From the NCBI GenBank assembly GCA_021234155.1, contig JAJEKV010000064.1, positions 5,456,001-5,520,000 on the forward strand: 64,000 nucleotides of DNA, written 5' to 3'. The stretch is from Isoetes taiwanensis. Taxonomy: Eukaryota; Streptophyta; Lycopodiopsida; Isoetales; Isoetaceae. Shown here piece by piece: positions 1-12,472 of this stretch. The notes under the pieces are model-generated. The model did not search any database. It had not been told where the DNA came from and saw only the letters and a program-made list of their open reading frames with translations. Every line of letters starts with the position of its first letter. Position 1 is the stretch's first letter. The position numbers and the translations under genes were made by a program.

Positions 1-1890
1 CGCTTGTTCCTGATTCAATGTAGGTATGCCTTTTATCACCATTTCAAAAATGAAAATCACGGAAAATATGACCTTACCTACTTCCTAAGTTTTAAAGTAT
101 ACTGACGGACATATGAGACTTTAGAAAGTTACTGGACATTACTAGACAGCATGTGAGCAACAGTTTTTAACAGTATTTGTCATGTATAATATCAATTTGC
201 TTTCTCCTCTGCGTACTACAATACTTTATGGAAGGATACTGTAAGATGATAAATTTACAACAAACCAGGTTCTAGAAGTCATTTAGAGAACGTAGAAGAT
301 GATTTGCAGTGCAGCTTACAAAAGAAACATGTTCCTGCCAGAACCGCCAAATTATTCTCCTGAGCTCCATTTGCACGCATTCTTACTCCGCCCTAGTTGG
401 CCATTTCCATTATTCTTTAGTCTGGTTAAAAGGATCGGCAAAAAATATACAGAGAGCTTTCAGACAGAAGGCTGATTTCATATCTCTGGTTGATTGCTTG
501 TTCAATAAACAGAGCCTGTGGCTGCTTCACCCATTCAAGGTGTTGATGGAAATTCCTCTTTGCATGACTATTTGAGAGCAAACATCAAAGCATTTCGCCC
601 TTCGAGGACCAGTTCTGAGGTGTGCAGACAGTTGGGTTTGTGGCATATTCCGTACCTAAGGAGGAATACGATGGTCTGCAGCAGAATTGGCTCCGTTTGT
701 ATCTCTGAATACATTATTTTGTATACAACGCGACCCACAAACCAAGGAGATATTGTATAAAGGACATGGAAGGAGCTGGAAGGAAAATGCCTAATGTGCG
801 AGGAAAATGTCTGAGGAACCAAACTCCAACAGAAAAGAAACTTGAAGCCCAGCTCTGGACCCAAATCACTTGCAACAGTGCTGGAATTAACTGCTCTGAT
901 CATTCTCGAACAGAGTTTGGGTGTTCCAAACAAAATTAAGTTAGGAATTAACAACAGCCTTTATTTGGTCAAGTTTATACAGAGCCTTGAAGTAGAAGCT
1001 TACCCAGCAAAGCCTATGGTCGAATGCATGCATCAGCTCTTTATACTACTCTGCTGGGTCGATAATAATAGAGGGTTGGTTCGTGGTTAGTATTTACATC
1101 GCAGAAGTTCTTGTTACTAAGCTATACACTTGCTGCTTCTACTCAGCACATTGATAAACAGAGCATGAAAATAACATGCATCCAAAAGGTATGCATACAA
1201 ACAATATTTAGACACGTGAAGTAAAAGAAGCTGATACTGTTTCCTGATGATGAAATCCTTTAGGAATGTTACAGAGACAAATTGCCAAAATAGATTATGT
1301 CATGAGAAAGGTGATGTAAATACCTTATCTTCTTCAAGGTAGTTTGGTTTGTTGCACTTTGACTCTAGAATGGACCTCTGCAGACCACACATGATATTAG
1401 CCAATAAGGGGAAAGGGATGCATTTTGAATTTAAAATTGAAGGAACGTAGAGAAATTGCTCAAGGATTCATAAAACGGATGTACATCCCATGAAGCTATT
1501 TATGGCAGTAATGTCACTACAAAGATATTATCAAGCTAGAAATCAAAAAATTCTTGTACCTCAAGTTTAATTGCACAAATCGACTTACCTTGTTTAATGT
1601 CAGATTGTTTTCCAAGTCGGCATATATAAGAGCATCAAAACCTTGCTTTGGTTGCTAATATTATCGATGGATATTACAACTGCGCCGGATCTTGATACCT
1701 TTTTTTCAACTAAATGCAATAGCCCAGAACCTTTTTTCATTGTTGCAAATATTGCAGCAGGTATCAAAATAACGAAGACTATTTTTGAAAATGAATGCGG
1801 AACGAGCTAATTTTGATCAAAAACCGGCAGCTAATTTCTCATGTACGTCCTTTTTTTTGTCCCTTTTTTCGATCTGGCCGTTGCCTTGCC
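1..1890. other. Upstream non-coding region, no gene recognised
   Basis: AT-rich sequence with several short open frames on both strands (the longest 128 codons, on the minus strand near 568-954). None shows a domain, a consistent splice structure or a family resemblance that I recognise. It probably includes the promoter of the glucanase gene to its right. I see no convincing transposon terminus here. Confidence 0.5.
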
Positions 1891-1895
1891 ATTCC

Positions 1896-1902
1896 TATAA
1901 AT
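1896..1902 (+). promoter_or_regulatory. TATA box of the GH17 gene
   Basis: A TATAAAT motif lies 49 bases before the ATG at 1951. A start site about 30 bases downstream would leave a leader of roughly 20 bases. It also argues that the upstream in-frame ATG at 1795 is not used, since that lies before the TATA box. Confidence 0.6.
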
Positions 1903-1950
1903 CTTCCTCAGATATCAAGCACCAACTTATTCCAGCAGCATCGAGCAACA

Positions 1951-2985
1951 ATGGCAAAGCTGCTTGCTTTGGCTCTATTTGGCGCCCTATTTGTGTTGAA
2001 TTTGGAGGTGGGGTTTAGTCGGAAGGAAACTTTTGGTGTGGATTATGGACAAATTGCCAACAACTTGCCCCCACCTAGCCATGTTGTGAACTTACTCAAG
2101 TCTATGCACGTTGATATGGCTAGGATTTTCAACTCCAATGCCTCCACAATTCGTGCCTTCCAAAATAGTGGCATCCCATTATGGATCTCTGCTGCTGACC
2201 GCGAGATTTATCCCCTCGCTCAAGTTGACTGGTATGCAGATCAATGGGTCTTGCACAACATTGCCCCATATTATCCCGCCGCACATATTCAAGCTGTGCT
2301 AGTTGGGAACGAAGTCCTTGGTTCTTGGAACCAGGGTGAAGACCAAAATGACCTTGTTCCAGCTATGAGAAATTTGAGGGCTGCCTTGAACAGACATGGT
2401 TACCATCATATAATGGTGTCCACTCCCCTTGCCGGAGATGCCTTGGAGGCCTCTAGCCCTCCTTCACGTGGCACTTTCAGGAGAGACCAAGCACATATTA
2501 TAACTCCGCTAGTCAAATTCATACATGAGACCAATTCTGTCTTCTGTATCAACATTTATCCTTATTATGCTTATAGCTCAAATCCTCAACAAATCCCTCT
2601 AGAGTTTGCTCTTTTGAAAAACCCACACCCAATGATTCATGATGGTAAGTATTCTTACCACAGTATCTTAGATGCCATGATTGATTCTTTTCATGCTGCT
2701 CTTGAGAAACTAGGCTATAGTGATGTGAAAATTGTGGTCACAGAGACTGGTTGGCCCTCAGCTGGTAGCATATATGCTACAAAGGAAAATGCAGAGATTT
2801 ATAATCAAAGGCTAATTCATAAATTGCGCAAAGGTCAAGGTACTCCTAGAAAACCCCACTATGCAGTGCCAATGTTCATTTTTTCCTTGTTCAACGAGAA
2901 CTTGAAGGGTGGGCAACCAATAGAGAAGTATTGGGGATTGTTACACCCTAACGGCGAGCCTGTTTATAATATCCACTATACTTGA
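1951..2985 (+). CDS. Glucan endo-1,3-beta-glucosidase (GH17), secreted
   Basis: This 344-residue protein belongs to glycoside hydrolase family 17, which hydrolyses internal 1,3-beta-glucan bonds (callose, fungal walls). Residues 1-23 form a hydrophobic signal peptide, so it should act in the apoplast or vacuole. The mature part begins at FGVDYGQ. The family's proton donor sits in VGNEV (Glu121) and its nucleophile in VTETGWPS (Glu265). The closing FSLFNENLKGG and the KYWGLLHPNG segment are also family hallmarks. There is no C-terminal X8/CBM43 domain or GPI signal, so it is the short, PR-2-like architecture. The frame is open from 1795, but the ATG at 1951 is preferred because it follows the TATA box and starts the signal peptide. 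The gene has no intron, whereas many angiosperm relatives have one within the signal-peptide coding region. Nothing suggests inactivation. Confidence 0.95.
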   Translation: MAKLLALALFGALFVLNLEVGFSRKETFGVDYGQIANNLPPPSHVVNLLKSMHVDMARIFNSNASTIRAFQNSGIPLWISAADREIYPLAQVDWYADQWVLHNIAPYYPAAHIQAVLVGNEVLGSWNQGEDQNDLVPAMRNLRAALNRHGYHHIMVSTPLAGDALEASSPPSRGTFRRDQAHIITPLVKFIHETNSVFCINIYPYYAYSSNPQQIPLEFALLKNPHPMIHDGKYSYHSILDAMIDSFHAALEKLGYSDVKIVVTETGWPSAGSIYATKENAEIYNQRLIHKLRKGQGTPRKPHYAVPMFIFSLFNENLKGGQPIEKYWGLLHPNGEPVYNIHYT

Positions 2986-5900
2986 TGCTATTACCTGTTT
3001 TCAGAAAGAAAAACAGTTAGATTTCTTATTTAATGTTCTATTTTACTTATATGATTGCCTCATTTTTGGAATTCTGAGAAATTTGTATCCAGAAGCTTTC
3101 TTTCAATATATGATATCATTATTCCTCTAAGATGTACCTTGTAATATATATGAAAGGAAAGAAAAATTTCATGAATTCTCATTCAATGTAATGTGCGGAG
3201 GACGCAACAAAGCATTGTTAGTATGTTGTGTGTGTGTCATATGTCCAATCAGATGATATCAATGTGGCATGATGTATAAATTTCTTCATCTTCTACTACT
3301 ATCACCATGATATATTTATTAATTACTATAATAATATTAGTATATATAATAAAGCATACATACAAACAATATGCATGTATATTTTGGATAAATATTAAGA
3401 GTATACACGATGGATGGATGGACTTGAAATCATGTTTTGTACATTGCAATAACCAAAAGAACAAAAGTAAAGTCTGGTACTGGAAACAGCTAGATCAATC
3501 TTTGAGGACATCAGTTGTATAGTAAAAAGAAAGGATTTAATTGATAATCTGGTAAATCTATTTGTTGATATTATACACTTGCAAAAACCAAGCCCAAGCC
3601 ATGATAAATCTATTTGTTGAAAGATAAGAACCAAGCCAGTTCTAGATTGAGGTGCAAAGCAATCATAACACCTAAACTCCGGAACAAGTCAAAATAGAAG
3701 TACGTAAACTCTAGGCACATTATATTGCAATTATATATATATTATTAGTATTGATATTATTGTTTCCGTTAGGGACATTATACTGCTATCAATCTTGTTA
3801 ATAATTTGGGTTTTTTCGGTATGGAGAAAAACCTTTTTGGAATTTTTTTTCAGATGGTGGCCCTAAGGTTTTTGGATATCCCGGTCCTAAAAAGTTTTCA
3901 GATTGTCCGAAAATGTGTGTTGTGCTCGAAATGTTTTAAATATCTAAAAATTTGTCCATCGCATGGAGGACGTGTGGCTCTGAGTGCATTTTATGCCAGA
4001 TGGAAGGAGATTTGCATACAGCGAAATGGATTCTTCCAAGACTGTGCAGCCAATGCACGTTATTCATTTTTTGAGATGTCTGAAACCAGATGCAGCTTAG
4101 CCTATTCATATGAATCGATGTGTGTAAGTATAAGCGGCAATATTTTCTCTGTTTCGAGGGAGGCATTCAGAGGCAAGAGTCATCAGAAGGTGGATAATTT
4201 TTCATTTTGTTGGGTTTTATTGAGAGAAGTCGTCAGAAGGTAGACAATCTTACATTTTCTCTTCCTTTTGTTGCCTGATTTTTTGGTCTAACCATGTGCC
4301 TAGAATGTGAATACATGTTTGCAATGTTGATCAACGTAGAGATGAATGAAAGAAATACATTTGGTTGGGAACCTAGAAGCATTCGAGTCATCATTATAGG
4401 TCCTGTTTCATGGCAAATTTCTAACGACTACTCAGTATTGTGATTAGAATAGGTTTCTTATTCATTTTGGCAATTGCCTGAATTGATTTGTCAAATCCTC
4501 CGTCTCCTGTTTTATTTTCTTGAATTTGAGTTCAATAAATAAAATGTTTCATTGCGGGATTGAAGCAACACGAGTTTGGAACCCTCATATTTAAAGCAAT
4601 TAAGAACCTTCGGGCTGATCTTCATGTTCAAAAGCTCTTATATCTCAAAAAAATTCAAAAGCTTTAACATACCATTATAGTACTTTTCCAGGCTTTTTAA
4701 CTTCTGCTTTCTTCACATTTCTCTACTTTTCTAAGGAAACCTTCTTTTTGTAGCGCTATATCAGAGCTTTAGGTAGCTAAGTTCCCGTTACATTGGTAAC
4801 AGAGGCAACAGACTAAGTATGCAAGTTAATAATTGTGTAGAAAAGCAGAATATCTGGGCTTTCTTGGGCTTCCAAAATCCATTGTCTATGATATTTGGTG
4901 AGTTTTAATGTGGTTGCTTTAAAATTGGTTATTTCTAAAATGTATATGTAAATATAAACCCTATTTGCAGCTTGCTTACATGTTTTGCCATTGCGAACTT
5001 ATCGGTTGATTATCTAGCCATTTCAGTAACAAGCACAGGCAAGCAATTTTGTTGCTATATCTTTTCTTTGTCCTTTAAAAACCAACAAATATCAAGCATT
5101 CCTCATGATGTTTGAAGTTAGTTAATACTGACATCTTCATCATGCTTCTTTTTCCTTAATGCATTTGCTTAAATCACAATTTACTCCATTAGCATGTGGT
5201 CGAATTGCTTTTGAATGTTTATCTCCTGTTTGAGCAGAATTCTTAGGTAAATGTATCTTTTCAGATAGTTGTAGCTTTAATGATTTTGTCATTACTTACA
5301 ACTGTACTATATCAAACTCATGCCAATGTAGGCATTCGGGTTCTATTTCTCTACTAGACATGTAAACTATTCCATGAAATGCCCAATTAAGAATTTAGTT
5401 TTCTTGAGTATCATAATAGCAGTTAACATTCAACAGAGATAACAAGGCACACCTATGGACAAAAGTCAGAGCCAGACAATCATTTGAAATCTGAAATAAG
5501 ATGTCACAACAGCATAATGCATCTGGCATTGTTGGCTCTATCTGATTTTTATATTTTCTTTGTAACACAGGGAGTTTGGAGCTGAAGCAATCACTAGAGT
5601 GCCGAGTTGGAGCTGATGCAGTGTGCATGTTTGTGAATCATACTGTAAATCTTTCTGTGTTCTGTGTCTCTTGCTCCATCTCTACGTTATCTCTGCATTT
5701 CTTGCTAATGAGTAGGAGCACGCGGCTGTAAAAGAAACACATCTCTGGGTATCTCTTTTTGTCGTAGCTCTGCGTTTCTTGCTGGAGTGCATTATCTCTT
5801 TTTATACTGATCTCTACTTTTTCTGTGCCATCTACATTTTGACGAGAGCAAAAATCAGCTTATTAGAGGATTAAAAATCAGCTTATACATTCTCAGATAG

Positions 5901-6979
5901 ATCCTTATTGTTTATATCGTTGAAGTGGAGGAGAATGCATTTTAGCTATGCAGGTAAAACCATACATAGAAGCTGTTTAGTTGGTATTCTGTAGTAGAGG
6001 GACGGGACTTGGAATATCATATCAGGCTGCAAAGAGTAGTCATTCCTTGGTTGTTAATTTGAGAATTTGAATTGAATCCATATAGCTAATGCAACCGTTC
6101 TCATCAAAGTAGTGGAGAGATGGATTTCAGTTGGCATGTCTTGAAAAACAGCATGGAAATAATGCTTTCCCCCCTATACATTATGCTGGAAAATAGGCCC
6201 TTTAATGTGCAATTGAACACAATTTCAATTTCAAATGGACTGCATAATTATTCGTACTTACAAAACTTTTGTACTTTTGAAGGTCCTCTGGCTATGGAAT
6301 AGCATTAACTATATTCTTTTTCGGGTGGGTGATTTGGAGCTACAAATTGATTTCTTTGAGGTTGTAGTCATGATAGTAGTCCATCCCAAACTCTCTCAAG
6401 TACAGTACAATGGTATGTTCTTTGCTTGGAAGAAGTTCCACATCTTTGTTGTACAACTGTACTGGATTTTCTGGTTACATGTATTTGATTATGGTAACAG
6501 GCATGTGGGGGTCTTTGTGATCTTTGACATTCACAAAGCTACTGATAACAGGTTTGCTAATTTTTGTGCTAGTTTTTGGTCCATATCACATTGTCAGTTC
6601 TGCAATTACATGTAAATGCATTGCCACTGGAGCTCAAGCAAAATTTTGCAAGAAGATATGATGTGAAAGATCTACAAGGCATCAAGTCTTTCATCGAGAC
6701 TAAAATGGTTAATAGGGGTATAGATCAGAACAATAATCTGATACTTCAACGATCTACATGTACGTCCTTTGTAGTCCCTTTTTATTCATGGGAGAAGCAT
6801 GGTTGAAAAAAGGTTGCTTGATTGCAGAATGTTATATTTTCGATCAAAGCGTTCCTTAGCAATGCAAAGGCTTTGAATTTGTACAAGTGTTGTGCATTAA
6901 TCACTGGCTTTTTCTTCTTTACATAGTATGAAGAATGCACAAGCATTCCCAACATACTTTTGGCAGATACAAGTACGTT
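2986..6979. other. Long non-coding stretch, no gene recognised
   Basis: About 4 kb of AT-rich sequence. Open frames of up to 145 codons occur (for example 3806-4243, plus strand) but show no domain or coding signature I recognise. The first few hundred bases should contain the glucanase 3' untranslated region. A short SINE-like fragment lies near 3235. The right end runs into a decayed LINE. Confidence 0.5.
3235..3275 (+). repeat. SINE 3'-end fragment (possible)
   Basis: The words TCATATGTCC and CAATGTGGCATGA occur in the same order and spacing as in the 3' half of the tRNA-derived SINE at 39860-39992. No tRNA-like head is visible here, so this is at most a 5'-truncated copy. Confidence 0.4.
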
Positions 6980-8468
6980 GGATTCCTGTTCATTCATTCA
7001 AAGTTTAGGAACCTTATGATCTTCCTGTACACGAGCCAGAATGCACACGGGAAGAGTATGGTGGACTATGTGATAATGAATGACACTGCAGCAGAGATAG
7101 TATCGGGATTCATGCTCCTAGAATGGCCGATCGGGAAAAGGGAGAGCCACAGACCCATACAGTTGACACTTACAGGGGACGAATACACCTCGAATGACAG
7201 GCAACAAGAAACAGAGGAAATTAACGGGAAACTAAAAATACAGTTTCAAGAGAAGCACGTAGATGTATTTGTGCAGTACGTCAAAGAAGAAATGGGAAAA
7301 TGGAATTGGGGGGCACATAGGGCAGACGATAATGGAAACAGGCTTAATGATATAACAGTGAAAGTAGCAACGGAAGTTTTCGGAAAGAGAAGAAGAAAAA
7401 GGGGGAAGGATGCGTTCAAGGCATCGAGTTGGTATGACGACGAAAAGCGCAGGGAAACGTAAAAGAAAGGTCAGAGAACAGAGAGGAAGGGAGACATATC
7501 AAACTGAGAAAAAGGTATATCTAAAGATGTTGAAGGCAAAGAGAAATAAAAACTTGGTACATCATCAATGGGGACTGGCCAAACTCTTGAAAAAGCAACC
7601 CCGAAAATTCCGGAAAGGATTTAAAGGGAAAGGACAAGGGAATCAGAAAAATGGTAACACGCAAGAAGATATTGGGGCAGACGGGTGGGAGAGATACCTG
7701 GAGAAATTGTATAAGACCGGAGCATCTCCAACGACCAATACCGAATTACAAGGGATGGACAAGCCGTGTTTTAGCATACGTGAAGTGATGATGGCACTAA
7801 ATAGAATGGACAAGAACAAAGCCCCGACCTATACCGGGTTAACAAAGGAATTATTAAAATGCGCAGATACAAAGAATAGGGAAACAGTGACGATATTTTC
7901 AACCAGATCATACACACAGGACTCCCAGCTAGATGGGCGTATAACAGAGTGATACCCCTACACAAGGGAGGGAGGAGACAGGAACCTGGGAATTACAGAA
8001 CCATAATGGTGAGTTCCATTTTCGCAAAATGGTTTGGAAAAGTTTTAGACAACAAGCTAAAGCAATGGGCAGAGGGTGGGAACCGGAGAGCACAGGGACA
8101 GGCAGGGTTCAGGCCAGAACACTCAACTACGGATCACTTAGTGACCCTCAGGATATTGGTAGAACAGAATAGAAACCAGGGGAAGAAAATAATATGCTGC
8201 TTTGTGGACTTTAAGAAAGCTTTTGACACAGTCCCGAGGGAAAAACTAATACAAAGGCTTATAGATATGCAGGCACCAAAGAATATGGTGGGGGCAATTG
8301 CAAGACTGATGTATATGCGAAAATGGAAGAAGAAGGGAAAGGGATAGATTGCGATACGGGAGTCAAACAAGGATGCCCATTATCCCCCACACTGTTTGGA
8401 ATATACATAGATGCATTACAGGATTTTATAGCAGAACAGCAAGGGGACACAGACTCCAAACCGTGGTA
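6980..8468 (+). pseudogene. Degenerate LINE ORF2 (endonuclease end plus reverse transcriptase)
   Basis: Remains of a non-LTR retrotransposon ORF2. The left part (from about 7030) carries the end of an apurinic-type endonuclease: a SMVDYVIM segment and SHRPI, the latter replacing the usual SDHRP. From about 7990 it reads as reverse transcriptase: GFRPEHSTTDHL, then CCFVDFKKAFDTVPRE with the first catalytic Asp, then GVKQGCPLSPTLFG near 8360. Three changes of frame, near 7430, 7950 and 8320, break the reading. The sequence stops at about 8468, before the FADD-type catalytic motif and the C-terminal zinc-knuckle region. The C-terminal region of a possibly related LINE is present in the copies at 40657, 42788 and 44336, so the pieces may be of one family, though they do not overlap. 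Not functional. Confidence 0.85.
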
Positions 8469-8950
8469 GAATTTGCTTGAAAAAGTAACCCTCTAACAGC
8501 AAAATATTGATCTGTTCCTGTAAAAACGATTAGTAATCATACAATCCCAGAGAAGACGCTTGAATGAAAGAAATATAATCTATAATTGCAGCCCGCCTGG
8601 TAAGCAAAGTCTGAAGCTCCAGAAGCCGACCTGGTAACAAAAGTCGAAGATCCAGAAGCCCTAAACCTTTGAAAGAATGGTGGCTTGTCTGCAAACAAAG
8701 AAGCAAATGAAATAGATTCAATCTTTGCCAAAAGAACATGCACCAAAGAAGGGCCTTATATTCTGAGAACGAACCTTAATTTGAGAGCAGCTCTGGAACT
8801 GACCTGGTAAGCAAGAATCGAAGCACTTAAAGGAAAATATCTGAATCTTATAAGCTTTACCTGGCCGATTCTTTTCATAGTCGAATACTCTACCCAGAGG
8901 AAAAGGAAAAAAAAAAAAAAAACTAGCAAAAAGGCGCAACAGGAGGCTTG
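8469..8950. repeat. Degenerate short repeats left of the LTR element
   Basis: About 480 bases between the broken LINE and the LTR element. A CCTGGTAA-containing word followed by GAAG and CCAGAAGCC recurs three to four times with drift (8610-8870). An A-run of about 18 lies near 8906. Joined across the LTR insertion, this segment continues directly into 20952, so it may be the far side of the Helitron. I find no Helitron 3' hairpin in it. Confidence 0.45.
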
Positions 8951-8955
8951 GGCAG
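8951..8955. other. Left target-site duplication GGCAG
   Basis: GGCAG directly precedes the TG of the left LTR and is repeated directly after the CA of the right LTR at 20947-20951. This is the 5-bp duplication expected from an LTR-element integrase. Confidence 0.9.
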
Positions 8956-10562
8956 TGTGACGTTCCAGCACAGTATACGGTCTCAGGACGTATACTGTAC
9001 TGTCTCGTCACGCGTACACGCCACTCCAACTGACGTGTACGCCGAGGTGTGGCCAGGTGAGTAGCCCTAGGGGGCAACTTGCTAGGTATGTGCATTTCTT
9101 ATTAATGTGCACATGCACATTTATTAAGGTGCACACATTTCCATGTGGGCACATTTAGGTGCACACATTTCCATGTAGGCACATTTGGCCACCTAGCCAT
9201 TAAAGGCAAGTGGGCCCATTTCCAATTATCCCACATGCCTAAAGGGATAATTGGAAACCCTAAGCCCCAACCCTTGCCTATTTAAGTAGAAGAACCCTAA
9301 CTTGCCCATTTTCGTTCCTAGGGTTTTAGAGCTCTGTTTTGGCTGCTCTAGGAGTCAAAACCGCCTCCCGCACTGGCCCGAGAGAATGGCACCATTAGTT
9401 TCCCTTGATTCGAAAGCAGTTCAAGAGGGATGGTCGAACTCGGTCGAGGAGCAACTCTTGGATCAGGTATGTAGTCGATTTAATGGTCTAAACCGTTTTT
9501 CCACCATTGTATCGAGGGTTTAGCCTATTAAATCGCCTTTAGCAGCTATCTAGATCTCTAGATGAGTAGATACCGACTCTAACTAAAGAACCTAACTCTA
9601 TGATATAGATTAGATCTATGTTCTTTAGTTCTTCTGTGATGTATATGGATGATGTATCTCTGTGAACTCCTTGTATTGGGAAGGGGGGTAGAGACTTCAA
9701 GCTTGGTAGTAGATGCTCCTAGATTAGCCTCTCTAGCACACCATAGATTCGGCCTGTGCACAAGAGCCACACCCGGTGGGTGAAGGGGCCGACCGGCTTA
9801 TAAGGAGGTTCGTGTTCGACTCTTGAACCATCCCTATGGTGTGTTAGTGCTACCGGGATCATTGTGACTAGGTCCAATGGCTTGCCACTGCGTGTGGGCA
9901 AGGCATGGGCTCGACACTCGTGAGGTGGTGGATATGACCTTCCATTGAGTTCAAGTCGAATACGGGCAAAGGGCCCTCTAGTCACCTTGAGTCAGCATGT
10001 AGATCTCGGAGGGAGTGATCCCTACCGCCCCCCATCGGAACCGGGAGATGAAACCCGTGAATAGCCCTTTGGCTATGCATCCCATGCTGGCTCTGATCCA
10101 GTCCCAACACTTTTCAGCCTACTCGCAAAGTGTGCACGTGAGGGGCGGATGGAGTGGACAACCCTATGCCATGTTCTTATGCCAGCCAAATCCATTGCCA
10201 TGAATTACATGCCCGCAATGAACTCGAGACCCAAGCCGCCGGGCCATCCCTTTGAGTCCGAGCCTTGGGTAGGATTCCCTATGTGATGTGCTGATCTTTG
10301 TCTATGCAGATATGTGGAGGACCATCCTTCGTGATGGTCATATGATGTTGATGTATGTACTAATCGACATGTATGTTCACGCCCGCAGCCTAGGTAGGCC
10401 CCGAGGGAGACAGGGGTAAAGGACCCTTCATTCTTCCCACTCGAACTCTTCAAGGTTGCAGTGATACGTGGAGGGCCCCTATATTAGCATGGAGCCGGTA
10501 TGGGGAATGAACTCTCTGTTTGTATACGGTGAGTGCAAAGTATATGAGTAGGGGACGCCACA
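8956..10562 (+). repeat. 5' LTR
   Basis: Starts TGTGACGTTCCA and ends GACGCCACA. It contains a TATTTAAG box at 9279-9286, a likely promoter. It also contains a roughly 30-base internal duplication of GTGCACACATTTCCATGT near 9130-9180. No protein is encoded; open frames on the minus strand (for example near 9719-9985) are repeated in the other LTR and have no recognisable content. Confidence 0.9.
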
Positions 10563-10565
10563 AAG

Positions 10566-10577
10566 TGGTATCGAAAG
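10566..10577 (+). other. Primer-binding site (initiator-Met tRNA type)
   Basis: TGGTATCGAAAG lies three bases after the left LTR. It starts with the TGGTATC typical of plant elements primed by the initiator methionine tRNA and then departs from the usual CAGAGC. Confidence 0.75.
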
Positions 10578-10729
10578 CAATGTTCTTGGAGACCAAGAGC
10601 AAAGCACCGCCATGCTCCCAAAGTACTAACTTGATAGGATTCTCGAACCTCGAAAGTGGGAAATTTTTTCTCATTTTGTAGTTTATGCTAAGCTAGTAAC
10701 AGTTAAGTGGATTGGAATTTAATATTAGC

Positions 10730-11400
10730 ACAGTTAGGTGAATTGGAACTTAATAAAACTAAAAAGAATGAGCCAGGTAAGGTGTGAGATAGGTGAATTG
10801 GAACTTAATAAAACTAAAAAGAATGAGCCAGGTAAGGTGGTCTCACAGCTCGCGCCTGGTTCAATAACTAAACTTTAAACTAAAAAGAATGAGCCAGGTA
10901 AGGTGGTCTCACAGCTCGCGCCTGGTTCAATAACTAAACTTTAGTACTAAACTTTAGTTTTGCGACGAGGCTCGCGCCTGGTTCAATAACTAAACTTTAA
11001 ACTAAAAAGAATGAGCCAGGTAAGGTGGTCTCACAGCTCGCGCCTGGTTCAATAACTAAACTTTAGTTTTGCGACAAGGCGCAAGCTGTGAGACTGGTTC
11101 AATAACTAAACTTTAGTTTTGCGACAAAGGCGCAAAAGCCGTCTCAAGCCGTGAGATCGGTGCGACGAGGCTCATACCGTTCAATAACTAAACTTTAAAC
11201 TAAAAAGAATGAGCCAGGTAAGGTGGTCTCACAGCTCGCGCCTGGTTCAATAACTAAACTTTAGTTTTGCGACAAGGCGCAAGCTGTGAGACTGGTTCAA
11301 TAACTAAACTTTAGTTTTGCGACAAGGCGCAAGCTGTGTCTCAAGCTGTGAGACTGGTTCAATAACTAAACTTTAGTTAGGCGCAAGCTGTAAGACATTG
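10730..11400 (+). repeat. Tandem array of hairpin-forming repeats
   Basis: A scrambled tandem array in which GGTTCAATAACTAAACTTTA recurs about nine times. The arms GTCTCACAGCTCGCGCC and GGCGCAAGCTGTGAGAC are near-perfect reverse complements, so each full unit folds into a hairpin with an inner AAACTTTAGTTT palindrome. Units are truncated and joined in different registers. It lies just inside the 5' LTR, where retrotransposon packaging or dimerisation signals are usually found. No function is shown. Confidence 0.85.
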
Positions 11401-11507
11401 ATGAAAACAGCTTGAAAAGTTATAGAATTTAAAAAAGTAACTTGGTAATTCGTTGATGAAAACAGCTTGAAAAGTTATAGAATTTAAAAAAGTAACTTGG
11501 TAATTCG
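11398..11507 (+). repeat. 55-bp tandem duplication
   Basis: Two adjacent copies with a period of 55 bases, each beginning TTGATGAAAACAGC and ending near GGTAATTC, apparently identical. It immediately follows the hairpin array. Confidence 0.9.
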
Positions 11508-12191
11508 AATCTTAGCCTAGGATCTAGCTAGATTAGTCTAGTTTTTCAATCTCTTTGAACCTCATCTTAAAAGGATTCCCGCAGTGGCGAATTGAACCTC
11601 CCACCCACGTGGTTGAACCCCCAAACCCCCGTACAACCAATCGAGGGCGGGCATCGTTTACGTTTGAATTATAATTCTTAATTAGATTTAAGCTTTAATA
11701 ATGTTAGATAATATTAATGGCTAAGCCTTAGATTTAGAACCAAGGCCCTTAAGCTAGATAGAGACAAAGATCTCGATAGACACCAGGACTCTGGACGACA
11801 TGATGCGCACTAAAAAACGCATCACTCGACTTTCTCGACAAGGCTAAAACAGCCGAGGCCAAGGAGGCCGAAGGAAACAAGAAGAGGAGAGGACGAACGA
11901 GAGCGGAGGCCAAGGCTCAAAAAGCGGCAGAGCGTAAGCCGGTCCAACATTTTGAAGACTCAACACTGCTACTGCTCATGCTGGCGAGTAACCCTCATGA
12001 GGGAAGGCATGTAATTAGCTAGTTTAATTAAGGGAGATCCCCAGTAGATATGTTGTAAATAATCAATAATTTTGTTAATACATGATAATTTTGAGTAGTT
12101 TATGTGTCAAATCTTGCTTAATTAGGACGAGTTAGCAAGTAGTAGTTTTTATTTTAGTAAAATAGGATACTCTCAGACCAAAAAGTGTGAT

Positions 12192-12258
12192 GTCTCACAG
12201 CTCGCGCCTTGTCAAGAAAATAAAGTTTAGTTTTTGAACGAGGCGCAACCTGTGAGAC
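12192..12258 (+). repeat. Isolated hairpin module
   Basis: GTCTCACAGCTCGCGCCT and AGGCGCAACCTGTGAGAC enclose a 31-base loop containing AAAGTTTAGTTTTT. It has the same arms as the array at 10730-11400 but stands alone about 0.8 kb downstream. Confidence 0.8.
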
Positions 12259-12405
12259 CTTCATACTTAGACCATGTCCAAACTAGACCAAAACACCTCC
12301 AAATTGACCAAGTAAGGGGTCCATTCTGCCTAACTCGATGAGACTAGCATGATTTGACCCTTAGATCACCCAAATTGGACACGTTTAACCCAATTTACAG
12401 CCAAT

Positions 12406-12472
12406 GTCTCACAGCTCGCGCCTGGTCAAAGAACTAAACTTTAGTTTTTGAGCAGGGCGCAACCTGTGAGAC
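12406..12472 (+). repeat. Isolated hairpin module, second copy
   Basis: Same arms and the same 67-base length as the module at 12192, with ACTAAACTTTAGTTTT in the loop. The sequence between the two modules is unrelated. Confidence 0.8.

Noticed and set aside
1795-1950. N-terminal extension of the glucanase from an upstream ATG
   Set aside because: It precedes the TATA box, and it would bury the signal peptide behind 52 residues.
3806-4243. 145-codon plus-strand frame
   Set aside because: No domain or start context, and a frame of similar density lies on the other strand.
9302-10674. Open frames in the left LTR repeated in the right LTR
   Set aside because: The repetition is explained by the LTR duplication, and indels between the LTRs shift the frames.
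10730-11400. Repeats with spacers that at first glance look like a CRISPR array
   Set aside because: Units are irregular, spacers are repeat-derived, the array lies inside an LTR element of a plant genome, and there are no cas genes.
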